From contig JAEUVL010000427.1 of the NCBI GenBank assembly GCA_016786965.1, positions 1 to 22,276 of the forward strand: a stretch of DNA of 22,276 nucleotides, written 5' to 3'. Each line of letters begins with the position of its first letter. Position 1 is the stretch's first letter. Below the pieces are notes generated by a model, which was not told the DNA's origin, searched no databases, and saw only the letters and a program-made list of their open reading frames with translations. This document shows positions 1 to 7,885 of the stretch, piece by piece. The position numbers and the translations under genes are program-made. This DNA comes from Chitinophagaceae bacterium. GTDB lineage: Bacteria > Bacteroidota > Bacteroidia > Chitinophagales > Chitinophagaceae.

Positions 1-624
1 GACCGCCTCTGTTTTGTTAATGAGGATGGAACTTTATTTGGAGAAGAATATACACTGGTTGCCATCGCAGACTATGTACTAAGCAAAAGAAAAGGGAATA
101 CTGTGAGTAATATGAGCAGTACTAAATCCCTGAAGGAAATAACCATAAAAAATGGCGGCGAATATTATCCTTCTGCAGTAGGGGAGGTGAATGTGGTGAA
201 GAAAATGAAAGAAGTAAATGCGGTGATTGGGGGCGAGGGTAATGGCGGTATTATTGTTCCTGATTTTCATTATGGCCGTGATGCACTGATCGGTATCGGG
301 TTATTTTTAAGTCACTTGGCCGGACATAAAGGCGGAATTAAATCATTGCGCAGCACTTATCCGGACTATTTTATTTCCAAGAATAAAATAGAATTGCAGC
401 AGGGTGTAGATGTGAAAACCATTTTTGAGAAAATTAAAACCAAGTATAACAAGCAACCCATCAATACAGAAGACGGCTTAAAGATCGGGTTTGATAATGA
501 CTGGGTACATTTGCGAACATCCAATACAGAGCCCATCATCCGGATATATGCAGAAAGTGACTACGAGACTACGGCTAATAATATAGCGATGCAGTTGATG
601 CGGGACATTAAAGAATTTAGTTAG
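1..624 (+). CDS. glmM: Phosphoglucosamine/phosphomannomutase, C-terminal part (5' end outside window)
   Basis: The reading frame is open from base 1 and ends at the TAG at 622-624, leaving 207 residues of the C-terminal part. It starts on Asp-Arg-Leu, the end of the DxDxDRL metal-binding loop of the alpha-D-phosphohexomutase superfamily. It then has the sugar-binding GGEGNGG segment, a P-x-x-H-x-GRDA motif, and near the C-terminus the phosphate-binding RTSNTEPIIRIYAES loop. Family enzymes interconvert hexosamine or hexose 6-phosphate and 1-phosphate in the cytoplasm. The GGEGNGG motif and general likeness favour phosphoglucosamine mutase (peptidoglycan and LPS precursor supply), but phosphomannomutase cannot be excluded without the N-terminal half. 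It converges on the molybdenum hydroxylase operon with only 10 bp between the stop codons and no visible hairpin terminator. Confidence 0.88.
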   Translation, partial: DRLCFVNEDGTLFGEEYTLVAIADYVLSKRKGNTVSNMSSTKSLKEITIKNGGEYYPSAVGEVNVVKKMKEVNAVIGGEGNGGIIVPDFHYGRDALIGIGLFLSHLAGHKGGIKSLRSTYPDYFISKNKIELQQGVDVKTIFEKIKTKYNKQPINTEDGLKIGFDNDWVHLRTSNTEPIIRIYAESDYETTANNIAMQLMRDIKEFS

Positions 625-634
625 TAAATGCCAA

Positions 635-2863
635 TTAACTTAACAACTTATCCGGAGTAATCGGCAACTCTCTCACCCGTTTTCCTGTAGCATTATATAC
701 TGCGTTGGCAATAGCTGGTGCTACTCCCACCAAAGCTATTTCACCAATTCCTTTAGAGCCCATCGGGTTGATGATCGGATCTGGTTTGTCAGCAAACAAT
801 ACATCGATGATCGGGGTATCTGCATTTACAGGTACATGGTAATCGCCAAAATTACTATTTACATAGCGTCCAAAATGATGATCGATCACTACCTCTTCTG
901 TGAGTGCCATGCCGATTCCTCCAACAGCGCCGCCTACCATTTGGCTACGTGCCGGTTTCGGGGTAATGATCTTGCCGGCATCTGCTGTGGATACAATATG
1001 TTCTAGCCGGATAACACCTGTAACAGGGTGTACTTGCAGTTTTACAAAGTGCACTGAGAAGGAATGCATTGCATATTTCTGAGCTTCAGCGCTGGCACGG
1101 GCAGAATCTTTTATCACTTCAATTTCCGGCTTGCCGCTTTGTTGCAGGAGGTCGGTATAGCTGATGCTTATCGTTTTATCGCTTTTGAAGAACAGCATCC
1201 CTTTTTTATATTGTACATCTTCCGGCTTGGCAGTACTAAAAGCTGGGACCTGTTGTATCGCCATCTCTTTTAATGTCTGCTTTAGCGAATCACATACAGC
1301 ATTAATAGCAGCGCCAACAGCTGATGTCGAACCAGATCCTCCTTGCGTCGGCCCGGGTGGAAGATCCGTATCACCTAACTCAAATTTTATTTTGTTCATT
1401 GGCAACCCCATTAACTCTGCACCAATCGTGACCATCGCAGTAGAAGTACCAGGCCCCATATCGCTCACGGCACTTTGCAAAACAAGCGACCCATCGCTTT
1501 TTAAAATGCCTTTAGCGGCAGCTTGCCCGCGGCCTGCCCCAAACACACCACCGGCCATTCCATACCCTACTAACATTCCATTTTCCTTTAAAGAGCCGGG
1601 AATGGCGGCACGGTTATGCCAACCAATCTTTTCTTTACCCAGGGCATAGCATTCCTTTAAGAATTTACTCGTCCATGGTAGTTTGCTCGCCGGATGTACT
1701 TCTGCATAATTGATCAGCCGTAACTCGATTGGATCAATATTTAATTTATATGACAGGTCATCCAATGCACATTCCAATGCAAAACAGCCTGTAGCCGGGC
1801 CGGGCCCACGCATCCAAGTTGGAGTGTTAATATTCAACGGCAGCAGCTTATAACTCGTATTCACATTAGGGCAATCATACAAAAATTGTGAAACCCCTAC
1901 GATGCCTTCTGAAAAGTCTTCATAAGTGGAAGTATTACTTATCGCATGATGTGAAATTCCAACTAGTTTTCCATCTTTACCGGCACCGATGGCGATCTTC
2001 TGCCACGCATGGGGACGGTAGCCAACCATGGTGAACATTTGCTCCCGGGTAAGCACCAGTTTCACCGGCCGTTTCACTTTCCTGGCAGCTATCACTGCAG
2101 CAGGTACATGCGGCCAGCTTCTTAAAGCACTGCCGAAGGCACCCCCTACATACTCAGTTACCACCCGCACATTTTTTTCATCAAGACCAAAGTTCCTGGC
2201 CAGTTCTGCCTGTGTCCCCTTTGGGCCCTGAGATTTATCGTACACGGTTAATTTGTTATCCCCTTCCCATACTGCTGTAGTAGCATGCAGTTCCATAGGG
2301 TTATGAGTTTCAATGGGGATTGTATATTCGTCCTCGACGAATACAGCAGCGGTTTTGTACGCATCTGCTTCGCCCCGTTTATAGTCACCGGCCTTTTTTA
2401 AAAGGGCCTCATCTTTTTTCCCTTTTTCAAAATCAGTTATAAAATCTTCTGTCACATATTCAGCCTTTACCAAAGAAGCGGCATAGACCGCCCTTTCCAA
2501 TGTATCTGCGATGACTAACGCAATAGGCTGGCCATTACTGTAAATAATATTATCGTTAAATACCTTTAATCCTCTCCATTCAAAACCTTTTTTATTGGGA
2601 TCTTTATCATAAGGGCGGTGGCCTGGTATAGTGGGACAGTTCAGATAATAGATAATATCCAGCACACCAGGGGCGTTCCTGGCTTCATACAACACCATGT
2701 TCTTTATAGCTCCTTTGGGAATTGTGCTGCACACAAATACAGCATAGGCCATTTCAGCTAAAGGATGTTCGGCAGCGAACTTTGCTTTGCCCGTTACTTT
2801 TTCAATTCCATCCACCCTGTCGTCGGCAAAATAAGATTCGGTATAGTTTATTTCTTTATCCAT
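635..2863 (-). CDS. paoC: Molybdopterin-binding large subunit of xanthine dehydrogenase family aldehyde oxidoreductase (PaoC-like)
   Basis: 742 residues, the usual size for a separate molybdenum subunit. This subunit binds the molybdenum cofactor and catalyses hydroxylation of aldehydes or N-heterocycles. Visible motifs are the VGGAFGS loop (about 239-245), which corresponds to the GGGFGGK-type molybdopterin loop; MRGPGPATG (about 351-359), in the place of the RAPG motif; QGGSGSTSA (507-515); and GSKGIGE (702-708), whose Glu708 is the expected catalytic base. The C-terminus, ending ELPITPDKLL, is typical of the YagR/PaoC branch. It is the last gene of a three-gene operon, 36 bp after the FAD subunit. 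No signal peptide is visible, so export would be by hitchhiking with the Tat-signal-bearing small subunit. The substrate cannot be predicted from sequence; an isoquinoline-oxidoreductase-like role is an alternative. Confidence 0.9.
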   Translation of the reverse strand: MDKEINYTESYFADDRVDGIEKVTGKAKFAAEHPLAEMAYAVFVCSTIPKGAIKNMVLYEARNAPGVLDIIYYLNCPTIPGHRPYDKDPNKKGFEWRGLKVFNDNIIYSNGQPIALVIADTLERAVYAASLVKAEYVTEDFITDFEKGKKDEALLKKAGDYKRGEADAYKTAAVFVEDEYTIPIETHNPMELHATTAVWEGDNKLTVYDKSQGPKGTQAELARNFGLDEKNVRVVTEYVGGAFGSALRSWPHVPAAVIAARKVKRPVKLVLTREQMFTMVGYRPHAWQKIAIGAGKDGKLVGISHHAISNTSTYEDFSEGIVGVSQFLYDCPNVNTSYKLLPLNINTPTWMRGPGPATGCFALECALDDLSYKLNIDPIELRLINYAEVHPASKLPWTSKFLKECYALGKEKIGWHNRAAIPGSLKENGMLVGYGMAGGVFGAGRGQAAAKGILKSDGSLVLQSAVSDMGPGTSTAMVTIGAELMGLPMNKIKFELGDTDLPPGPTQGGSGSTSAVGAAINAVCDSLKQTLKEMAIQQVPAFSTAKPEDVQYKKGMLFFKSDKTISISYTDLLQQSGKPEIEVIKDSARASAEAQKYAMHSFSVHFVKLQVHPVTGVIRLEHIVSTADAGKIITPKPARSQMVGGAVGGIGMALTEEVVIDHHFGRYVNSNFGDYHVPVNADTPIIDVLFADKPDPIINPMGSKGIGEIALVGVAPAIANAVYNATGKRVRELPITPDKLLS

Positions 2864-2899
2864 TGTACTGGGTATAAAAAGATGAATGATGTAAAAGGA

Positions 2900-3874
2900 T
2901 CAGCGAATGGCCTGTAACAAAGCTTCCCGGACCGCCGCTTTACCCATTTTTATTTTAAAACGATTATGAGTTAATCCTACCGCCCCCGTCATGGCAACTG
3001 CCGCTGCTTCGGTGAAAGTTTCTTTACTGGCTGCTTTACCTACCAGGAATTGTTCTGTGGAGATTAGCCGCCAGGGCTTATGGGCCACCCCGCCCATTGA
3101 CAGTTTGGCATTTTTGATAATGCCGTCCGTTACTTCCAGAGCCACTGCTACTGATACCAAGGCAAAGGCGTAAGAAGCCCTGTCTCTTATCTTCAGGTAG
3201 TGCTGTTTATTAAATGAGTTAGCTGGAACATATATTCCGGTGATGAGTTCACCGGGTTGTAAATGATGGTCAAGTTCAGGATTATCTCCCGGCAGGCGAT
3301 GAAAATCGGCGAAGAGGACTTTACGTTCTCCTTTCGGACCGGCTGTGTGTACCACTGCATCCAGTGCTGCTAAGGCTACGCACATATCACTGGGGTGTAC
3401 CGCAATACATTTATCAGAGGCGCCAAACACAGCATGCATACGATGGTAGCCATTCTTAGCACCACAGCCGCTTCCGGGCTCCCGTTTATTACAGGGCATC
3501 GTTGAATCATTGAAATAACTACAGCGGGTTCGTTGTAATATATTCCCCCCAATGGTGGCCATATTTCTTAATTGAGCAGAGGCACCTGCATCCAGCGCTT
3601 TAGCCAGCAGAGATAATTTATTTTTGATGAGGGGATGTTCAGCGACTTCGCTGTTAAGTGCCAGTGCCCCAATCAGTATACCCTTGCTGTCACTTGTTAT
3701 ATCTCTTAAAGGCAGCGAATTAATATCTATAAGCCTTTTCGGGGCCGCCACACCTTTTTTCATCAGGTCCACAAGGTTAGTACCGCCGGCTATGAATTGT
3801 GCACCTGGTGTTTTCGATAAAGCGGCAATGGCGTTTTTTACAGTAGAGGTTCTTACAAATTCAAAGTTTATCAT
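2900..3874 (-). CDS. paoB: FAD-binding subunit of molybdenum hydroxylase, with cysteine-rich (probable 4Fe-4S) insert (PaoB-like)
   Basis: 324 residues. The N-terminal FAD-binding site is visible as FIAGGTNL (27-34), with a second FAD contact at ATIGGNIL (106-113), as in CoxM/XdhB proteins. Directly after it is a cysteine-rich insertion with Cys118, Cys128, Cys137 and Cys156 (plus Cys165), containing the phrase CNKREPGSGC. In the E. coli PaoABC aldehyde oxidoreductase a comparable insertion binds an additional 4Fe-4S cluster; I infer the same here. The subunit passes electrons from the 2Fe-2S clusters through FAD to an acceptor. Its start codon overlaps the stop of the small-subunit gene in an ATGA arrangement (3871-3874), which implies translational coupling. 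The ATG start matches the conserved MINFEF-type N-terminus. Confidence 0.9.
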   Translation of the reverse strand: MINFEFVRTSTVKNAIAALSKTPGAQFIAGGTNLVDLMKKGVAAPKRLIDINSLPLRDITSDSKGILIGALALNSEVAEHPLIKNKLSLLAKALDAGASAQLRNMATIGGNILQRTRCSYFNDSTMPCNKREPGSGCGAKNGYHRMHAVFGASDKCIAVHPSDMCVALAALDAVVHTAGPKGERKVLFADFHRLPGDNPELDHHLQPGELITGIYVPANSFNKQHYLKIRDRASYAFALVSVAVALEVTDGIIKNAKLSMGGVAHKPWRLISTEQFLVGKAASKETFTEAAAVAMTGAVGLTHNRFKIKMGKAAVREALLQAIR

Positions 3875-4488
3875 AACGGCTGCCCTCCTTTTTTTACTTC
3901 CATGATAGCATCCACAATATTGGGATAAGCACCACAGCGGCAGATATTGCCGCTCATAAACTCTCTTATTTCATCAACTGAATTGGCATGTCCCTCTTTA
4001 ACACAAGCGATAGCTGACATGATCTGTCCCGGTGTACAATAGCCACATTGAAAGCCATCATGTTTAATAAATGATTCCTGCATGGGATGCAGCTTTTCAC
4101 CGTCTGCCAATCCTTCAATGGTTGTTACATTTTTTCCTTCATTCATTACAGCCAGCGACAAGCAGGAATTGATACGCCTGCCATCCACATGCACGGTACA
4201 AGCACCACACTGACCATGGTCGCAGCCTTTCTTGGTACCAGTAAGGTTCAGTTGTTCACGTAAAAGATCCAGCAGGGTAACTCTTGGTTCCACCGAAAGG
4301 TTGTGAACTTTTCCATTCACTTCCAGTTGCAAAGGGATCTTTTCAAAGTATCCTGCTATCTTTTCATCGTTACCGGCGGCTTTTAGCAATACTGGGGTGG
4401 CGGTCGCCAATGCGGCAAGGGCGGTTGATTTTTTTAAGAAGTCACGGCGGCTTTCACCAGCGCAATTCTCTTTATACTCTTGTTCCAT
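3871..4488 (-). CDS. paoA: Tat-exported 2Fe-2S subunit of molybdenum hydroxylase (PaoA-like)
   Basis: 205 residues. A twin-arginine signal is visible: SRRDFLKK at 13-20 followed by a hydrophobic Ala/Leu stretch to about residue 36, so the complex is probably assembled in the cytoplasm and exported folded to the periplasm. The ferredoxin-like domain carries Cys89, Cys94, Cys97 and Cys109 (CDHGQCGAC then INSC). The C-terminal alpha-helical 2Fe-2S domain carries Cys148, Cys151, Cys183 and Cys185 (CGYC ... CRC). Both cluster motifs are complete. It is the first gene of the paoA-paoB-paoC-like operon. No XdhC/PaoD-type molybdenum cofactor insertion chaperone or cofactor biosynthesis gene is present in the window, so maturation must be encoded elsewhere. 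Confidence 0.93.
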   Translation of the reverse strand: MEQEYKENCAGESRRDFLKKSTALAALATATPVLLKAAGNDEKIAGYFEKIPLQLEVNGKVHNLSVEPRVTLLDLLREQLNLTGTKKGCDHGQCGACTVHVDGRRINSCLSLAVMNEGKNVTTIEGLADGEKLHPMQESFIKHDGFQCGYCTPGQIMSAIACVKEGHANSVDEIREFMSGNICRCGAYPNIVDAIMEVKKGGQPL

Positions 4489-4646
4489 AGAAAATAATAT
4501 CTACCAATTTACTTCGTAAAAGGGAGGCAAAAAAATATTTAATGTATTGGGCGGCCACTTCGGCTGGATCGCAGATATTACTTCTCAGTTAAAAGGAAAT
4601 AGAGAGGCAGATTCCTTTTTCAAGATAATGCCCTGTTTCCTGCATA
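4489..4646. other. Intergenic region upstream of the molybdenum hydroxylase operon
   Basis: 158 bp between the start of the paoA-like gene and the stop of the VOC gene, both on the minus strand. An 8-bp inverted repeat (AAAAGGAA at 4591-4598, TTCCTTTT at 4612-4619, 13-nt loop) could be a weak terminator for the VOC gene, but it is A/T-rich and lacks a following T-run on the minus strand. I found no convincing TAnnTTTG promoter for the operon. Confidence 0.3.
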
Positions 4647-5117
4647 TTATTCCTGTGGCGGGGAGTATTTCACAATGTCAACTCCAATACCATTGGGATC
4701 CTGTATGGCAAAATGCCTGTCGCCCCAGGGCTCGTTGCGGATATCCACCTTTATATCTATACCTTTCTTTTTAATTTCAGCATAAATCTTATCTACATCA
4801 TCTACTTCTATGGTCAGATACATTCCCACTCCGCTAAAAGGCCTGTGAAAAAGAGGCTGCTGGCTTGGGTGGTCCGGGAGCAAAAAGCTGATCCCTGTTT
4901 CTTTGCCGGGAGTATGGAGTAAAAGATAAAACTCGTTTTCAAATGTTACCCCAAAGCCGAGGAGGTTGGTGTAAAACTCCTTGCTTTCTGCCAGTTTTGT
5001 TGTTACGATACCTGCATTCAGTTTCATTTTACGTTGATTTTTTGTAGATGATATTGTTTGTGAAGAACTACTTGCTGCCAGACAAGCGGTTATGAAAATT
5101 ATAAATAATTGTTGCAT
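4647..5117 (-). CDS. VOC (glyoxalase/bleomycin-resistance fold) protein with possible secretion signal
   Basis: 156 residues from the first ATG. From about residue 31 (MKLNAGIVTTKL) the protein is a single vicinal-oxygen-chelate domain: KLAESKEFYTNLLGF, then FLLPDHP, YLTIEVDDVDKIYAEIKKKG and the closing DPNGIGVDIV. Such proteins bind a metal or small ligand; the substrate is unknown. The first 30 residues are hydrophobic (LFIIFITACLAASSSSQ) and look like a signal peptide, possibly a lipoprotein signal with ITAC as lipobox. This is unusual for a normally cytoplasmic fold. An alternative ATG at 5027 would give a 126-residue cytoplasmic VOC protein of standard form. The gene lies 68 bp downstream of an AraC-family regulator on the same strand and may be co-transcribed with it. 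Confidence 0.8.
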   Translation of the reverse strand: MQQLFIIFITACLAASSSSQTISSTKNQRKMKLNAGIVTTKLAESKEFYTNLLGFGVTFENEFYLLLHTPGKETGISFLLPDHPSQQPLFHRPFSGVGMYLTIEVDDVDKIYAEIKKKGIDIKVDIRNEPWGDRHFAIQDPNGIGVDIVKYSPPQE

Positions 5118-5185
5118 TTTTGGATTGATTTACAGGGCAAATTTCCGCTGCTCAATATTGCCGGCATTGTACAAATCGGACATTT

Positions 5186-6001
5186 TTATCTGCCAAAAGC
5201 TTTGGAGGGTGTAATGCCATAAAAATTCTTGAACTCTTTTATGAAATGTGCCTGGTCATAATAGCCAGCATCAAAGAAGAGTTTGTTTTGTCGCAGACTT
5301 TGTGAGGACGGCTTTGCACGAAGTATATTCTGAAAGCGGACGACTTTTGCAAACGTCTTGGGAGTATCGCCAATATAAAATTCAAAAAGTCTCCGTAGTT
5401 GCCTGGGGCTGATACCTGTATTCAGATCGGTCTCTATGTTTAATACACCAAAGTTCTTCAAAATGATATAAATAGCATCGTAAAGCCTGTTGTCTCCGTC
5501 AAATTTCTTTTTTGCTATCAGTGCTAAAAAATAGTTGTCAAATAGATCCTTTATTTGTTCTGTACCGTGCAAAGAGGAAAAATTATCTGCAATAAATGAA
5601 GCAGTTTCAGGAACTACGATATTCAGTCTTTCGTAACGATTACTTAGAGCAGCCGCATCGCTAGAAAAAAGTTGCGGGAACATAGTAGGTAAAAAGCGAA
5701 CTCCAACATAATGAAAGGTATTGCCGAGAGGAAATTCTGTATATTTTTTACAGAATCCCATGACGAAATTCTCTTCCGGATTGCTGAGCTCAAAGAAAAT
5801 ATCAATGCAGCCATCTGCTACCACTTTATAATTAAAATTATCCGTCAGTGGTTGAGTTGTTTTTAATTCCCAGTAACAATAGATAACAGATTGCAATTGG
5901 GGAGCAGGTAAAAACTCGTAATAGGTTACTTGCGTTGCCGATTGCTTTACTGCAGGCTGAACAGGTGTATAAAGTTGTCGTATAGCTGTAAAGAAATTCA
6001 T
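5186..6001 (-). CDS. AraC-family transcriptional regulator (DUF6597-type N-terminal domain)
   Basis: 271 residues. The N-terminal part (about 25-160) contains YYEFLPAPQLQSVIYCYWEL and VADGCIDIFFEL, followed by YVGVRFLPT, the pattern of DUF6597-domain transcription factors; this domain has no known ligand. The C-terminal AraC/XylS DNA-binding domain covers about 175-271. Helix-turn-helix 1 is around TGISPRQLRRLFEFYIG (195-211) and helix-turn-helix 2 around FFDAGYYDQAHFIKEFKNF (242-260), ending with the typical YGITPSKA. It probably controls itself and/or the adjacent VOC gene; the target is inference from position. A promoter-like TACTTTCG lies upstream at 6047-6054 on the minus strand. Confidence 0.9.
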   Translation of the reverse strand: MNFFTAIRQLYTPVQPAVKQSATQVTYYEFLPAPQLQSVIYCYWELKTTQPLTDNFNYKVVADGCIDIFFELSNPEENFVMGFCKKYTEFPLGNTFHYVGVRFLPTMFPQLFSSDAAALSNRYERLNIVVPETASFIADNFSSLHGTEQIKDLFDNYFLALIAKKKFDGDNRLYDAIYIILKNFGVLNIETDLNTGISPRQLRRLFEFYIGDTPKTFAKVVRFQNILRAKPSSQSLRQNKLFFDAGYYDQAHFIKEFKNFYGITPSKAFGR

Positions 6002-6046
6002 TTTACCAGTAAACTCTGTTTCACCCCAATTACGAGGATCGTACAG

Positions 6047-6054
6047 CGAAAGTA
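6047..6054 (-). promoter_or_regulatory. Possible -7 promoter element for the AraC-family gene
   Basis: The minus strand reads TACTTTCG, one mismatch from the Bacteroidota -7 consensus TAnnTTTG, 46 bp upstream of the start codon. It is followed by CTGTAC, similar to the context of the candidate element before aconitase (TACTTTCG then CTGCAC at 10600-10613). No good -33 TTTG is seen at the right distance, so confidence is low. Confidence 0.3.
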
Positions 6055-6180
6055 TAAATGTTGCTTCAATCTGGTAAATAAGGTAATCAGCAGATTGTCA
6101 ACAAGTTGATAAAGCTGTATCCGAAACCTGTGTTCCGGCCCCCAGGTTTTAGCTATTGCCGCTCATTAAATCATAACTCA

Positions 6181-6211
6181 TTGATCTCGCAGCGTCGTTT
6201 ACTTATCTTTG
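6181..6211 (+). promoter_or_regulatory. Bacteroidota-type promoter for the cysteine desulfurase gene
   Basis: A perfect TAnnTTTG element (TATCTTTG, 6204-6211) is preceded by TTG at 6181-6183 with 20 bp between them, matching the Bacteroidota primary sigma factor spacing of roughly 19-21 bp. The expected transcription start is near 6218, leaving a 5' leader of about 50 nt before the ATG at 6269. An AAACCTG/CAGGTTT inverted repeat (6124-6130 and 6143-6149) lies upstream; its role is unknown. Confidence 0.65.
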
Positions 6212-6268
6212 TCCGCATTAAAATGTAATTAATCAGATCGCCCAAATTTTACAAACTGAAATTTCTAT

Positions 6269-7396
6269 ATGACCCGCATATATTTCGATAATGCTGCCAC
6301 CACCGCACTAGATAAAGAAGTGCTGGATGCCATGTTGCCCTTTATGACCACTCATTTTGGCAACCCTTCCTCTATTTATTCTTATGGACGAGAAAGCAGG
6401 CTGGCCATTGAAACGGCCCGAAAAACGGTAGCAAAAATTCTGAATGCACATCCCGGTGAGATTTTTTTTACCAGTGGTGGTACAGAGAGCGATAATATGG
6501 CCATTTCAGCTGCCATTCATGATCTTGGTTGCCGTCACATCATCACATCACCCATAGAGCATCATGCAGTACTGCATGCTGTGGAGCAATGGGATAAAAA
6601 GGATTTGGTAACCAGCAGCTTTGTAAAACTGTTACCCGACGGACATGTTGATCTTAATGATCTGGAAGAACAACTGGCAACACAAAAGGAGAGGTGCTTT
6701 GTGAGCCTGATGCATGCGAATAATGAAATTGGTAATCTCCTGGATATTTATGCGGCCGGAGAAATTTGCAAAAAGCATAATGCTATTTTTCATTCGGATA
6801 CCGTACAAACAGTAGGGCATTATAAAATCGACCTGCGTAGTAAGCCGGTACATTTTGCTACCGGGGCAGGGCATAAATTTCACGGGCCGAAAGGAGTGGG
6901 TATCTTGTATGTTAATGATAATATTAAGATCAACCCAGTCATATTTGGCGGTGGGCAGGAACGTAATATGAGGGCCGGTACTGAAAATCTTTACGGTATT
7001 GTAGGGTTTGCTAAAGCTTTGGAATTGGCAGATGCCACCATGGAGCAGGATAGTGTTCATATACAGTCATTAAAGACCTACATGATCGAGCAATTGCAGA
7101 AAAATATTTCTGGTGTATTATTTAATGGTGATTATGCTGGTAAGAGTCTCTATACAGTATTAAATGTTTCTTTTCCCAAGACAGAAAAATCGGAGATGCT
7201 GCTCTTCAGTTTGGATATGCAGGGCATTTGTGTATCGGGTGGCAGCGCCTGCAGCAGTGGTGCCGATGTGGGCAGTCATGTTATTCGGGCGATCAGTACC
7301 AATCCTAACAGGGTGCCGGTTCGTTTTTCTTTTTGTAAGCATAATACGAAAGAAGAAGTGGATATAGTGATTGAGAAGTTGAAAGAACTGATTTGA
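6269..7396 (+). CDS. Cysteine desulfurase (NifS/IscS-like, class V aminotransferase fold)
   Basis: 375 residues. A pyridoxal-phosphate enzyme that removes sulfur from cysteine as a persulfide for iron-sulfur cluster, thiamine or tRNA thiolation pathways. The N-terminus YFDNAATT (5-12) and FTSGGTESDNMAI (67-79) are classic. The PLP-binding lysine is Lys203 in GAGHKFHGPKG. The catalytic persulfide cysteine is Cys328 in GGSACSSG. Also present are HANNEIG (149-155) and RAGTEN (235-240). Length and the short active-site loop fit group I (NifS/IscS-like) enzymes rather than SufS. No IscU, SufE or other cluster-assembly partner is adjacent, so the specific pathway is open; a role in tRNA 2-thiolation is as likely as general cluster assembly. 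A good promoter precedes it. Confidence 0.95.
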   Translation: MTRIYFDNAATTALDKEVLDAMLPFMTTHFGNPSSIYSYGRESRLAIETARKTVAKILNAHPGEIFFTSGGTESDNMAISAAIHDLGCRHIITSPIEHHAVLHAVEQWDKKDLVTSSFVKLLPDGHVDLNDLEEQLATQKERCFVSLMHANNEIGNLLDIYAAGEICKKHNAIFHSDTVQTVGHYKIDLRSKPVHFATGAGHKFHGPKGVGILYVNDNIKINPVIFGGGQERNMRAGTENLYGIVGFAKALELADATMEQDSVHIQSLKTYMIEQLQKNISGVLFNGDYAGKSLYTVLNVSFPKTEKSEMLLFSLDMQGICVSGGSACSSGADVGSHVIRAISTNPNRVPVRFSFCKHNTKEEVDIVIEKLKELI

Positions 7397-7442
7397 TGCA
7401 ACGGATTTTAAAGGGTCGGTGTCAACAACGGAAAGTGAGTAT

Positions 7443-7832
7443 ATGAAAATCATGTTGCTTCTGGCATTTGTTTTTTTATTTTTTGCCTGTAAAAAGAGCC
7501 CGGATAGTCGTCTTTGCACCACTTACCTGGTGATTGATTCAACAAATACACCCCGTTCTTCCACAGTTGCTGTTGGTATTTCAAGTATTATTAGTTGCTA
7601 TGGTTCCGATCTTTGTTACAGTTATACAGGCATGGAGGTAGCTGCCAATGGGGGCAATGTTTTTAAAATAAACGCCAAAGGAGCCATACCCTGCGTAGCA
7701 CAGGTTTGTGCCCAGGCTTTATACCGGGTTCGGGATACAATACAAATCAATACAACTTCAGCAGGTATTTACTACCTGCAATTTTATAATAATACAAGCC
7801 TGGTGAAAACGGACACGATCATCGTTAATTAA
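7443..7832 (+). CDS. Small cysteine-containing lipoprotein of unknown function
   Basis: 129 residues from the ATG at 7443. A GTG at 7419 in the same frame would add eight residues, but the lipoprotein signal starts naturally at MKIMLLL, and GGAAAG lies about 9 nt upstream of the ATG. The signal is MKIMLLLAFVFLFFAC with the lipid-attachment Cys16, followed by KKSPDS; the absence of Asp or Glu directly after the cysteine gives no clear sorting prediction. The mature part has five further cysteines (25, 52, 58, 84, 89), which could form disulfides in the periplasm. It ends in a beta-rich segment (DTIQINTTSAGIYYLQFY) that resembles Ig-like folds. I do not recognise the family. It lies 46 bp after the desulfurase gene and may share its transcript. 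Confidence 0.7.
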   Translation: MKIMLLLAFVFLFFACKKSPDSRLCTTYLVIDSTNTPRSSTVAVGISSIISCYGSDLCYSYTGMEVAANGGNVFKINAKGAIPCVAQVCAQALYRVRDTIQINTTSAGIYYLQFYNNTSLVKTDTIIVN

Positions 7833-7838
7833 AATATA

Positions 7839-7882
7839 TTTGGTCAATTACGAAATTTTCGTAGATTTACGAAAATTTCGTA
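7839..7882 (+). promoter_or_regulatory. BlaI-type promoter with two overlapping palindromic operators
   Basis: TTTG at 7839-7842 and TAGATTTA at 7862-7869 (TAnnTTTG with one mismatch) are separated by 19 bp, an ideal Bacteroidota spacing. Two 15-bp palindromes sit on top: TACGAAATTTTCGTA (7849-7863) and TACGAAAATTTCGTA (7868-7882), each TACGAAA-N-TTTCGTA, with centres 19 bp apart and 4 bp between them. The two are exact reverse complements of one another. They cover the promoter spacer, the -7 element and the likely start site, and end 3 bp before the blaI-like ATG. This is the expected layout for autorepression by the adjacent winged-helix repressor. Confidence 0.7.
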
Positions 7883-7885
7883 GAA

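Noticed and set aside
1164..1649. 161-codon plus-strand frame inside the molybdenum subunit gene
   Set aside because: It is opposite a well-supported coding region and its Pro/Ser-rich translation is typical of an antisense shadow.
4591..4619. AAAAGGAA/TTCCTTTT inverted repeat as a terminator
   Set aside because: A/T-rich stem with a 13-nt loop and no T-run after it on the minus strand; too weak to call.
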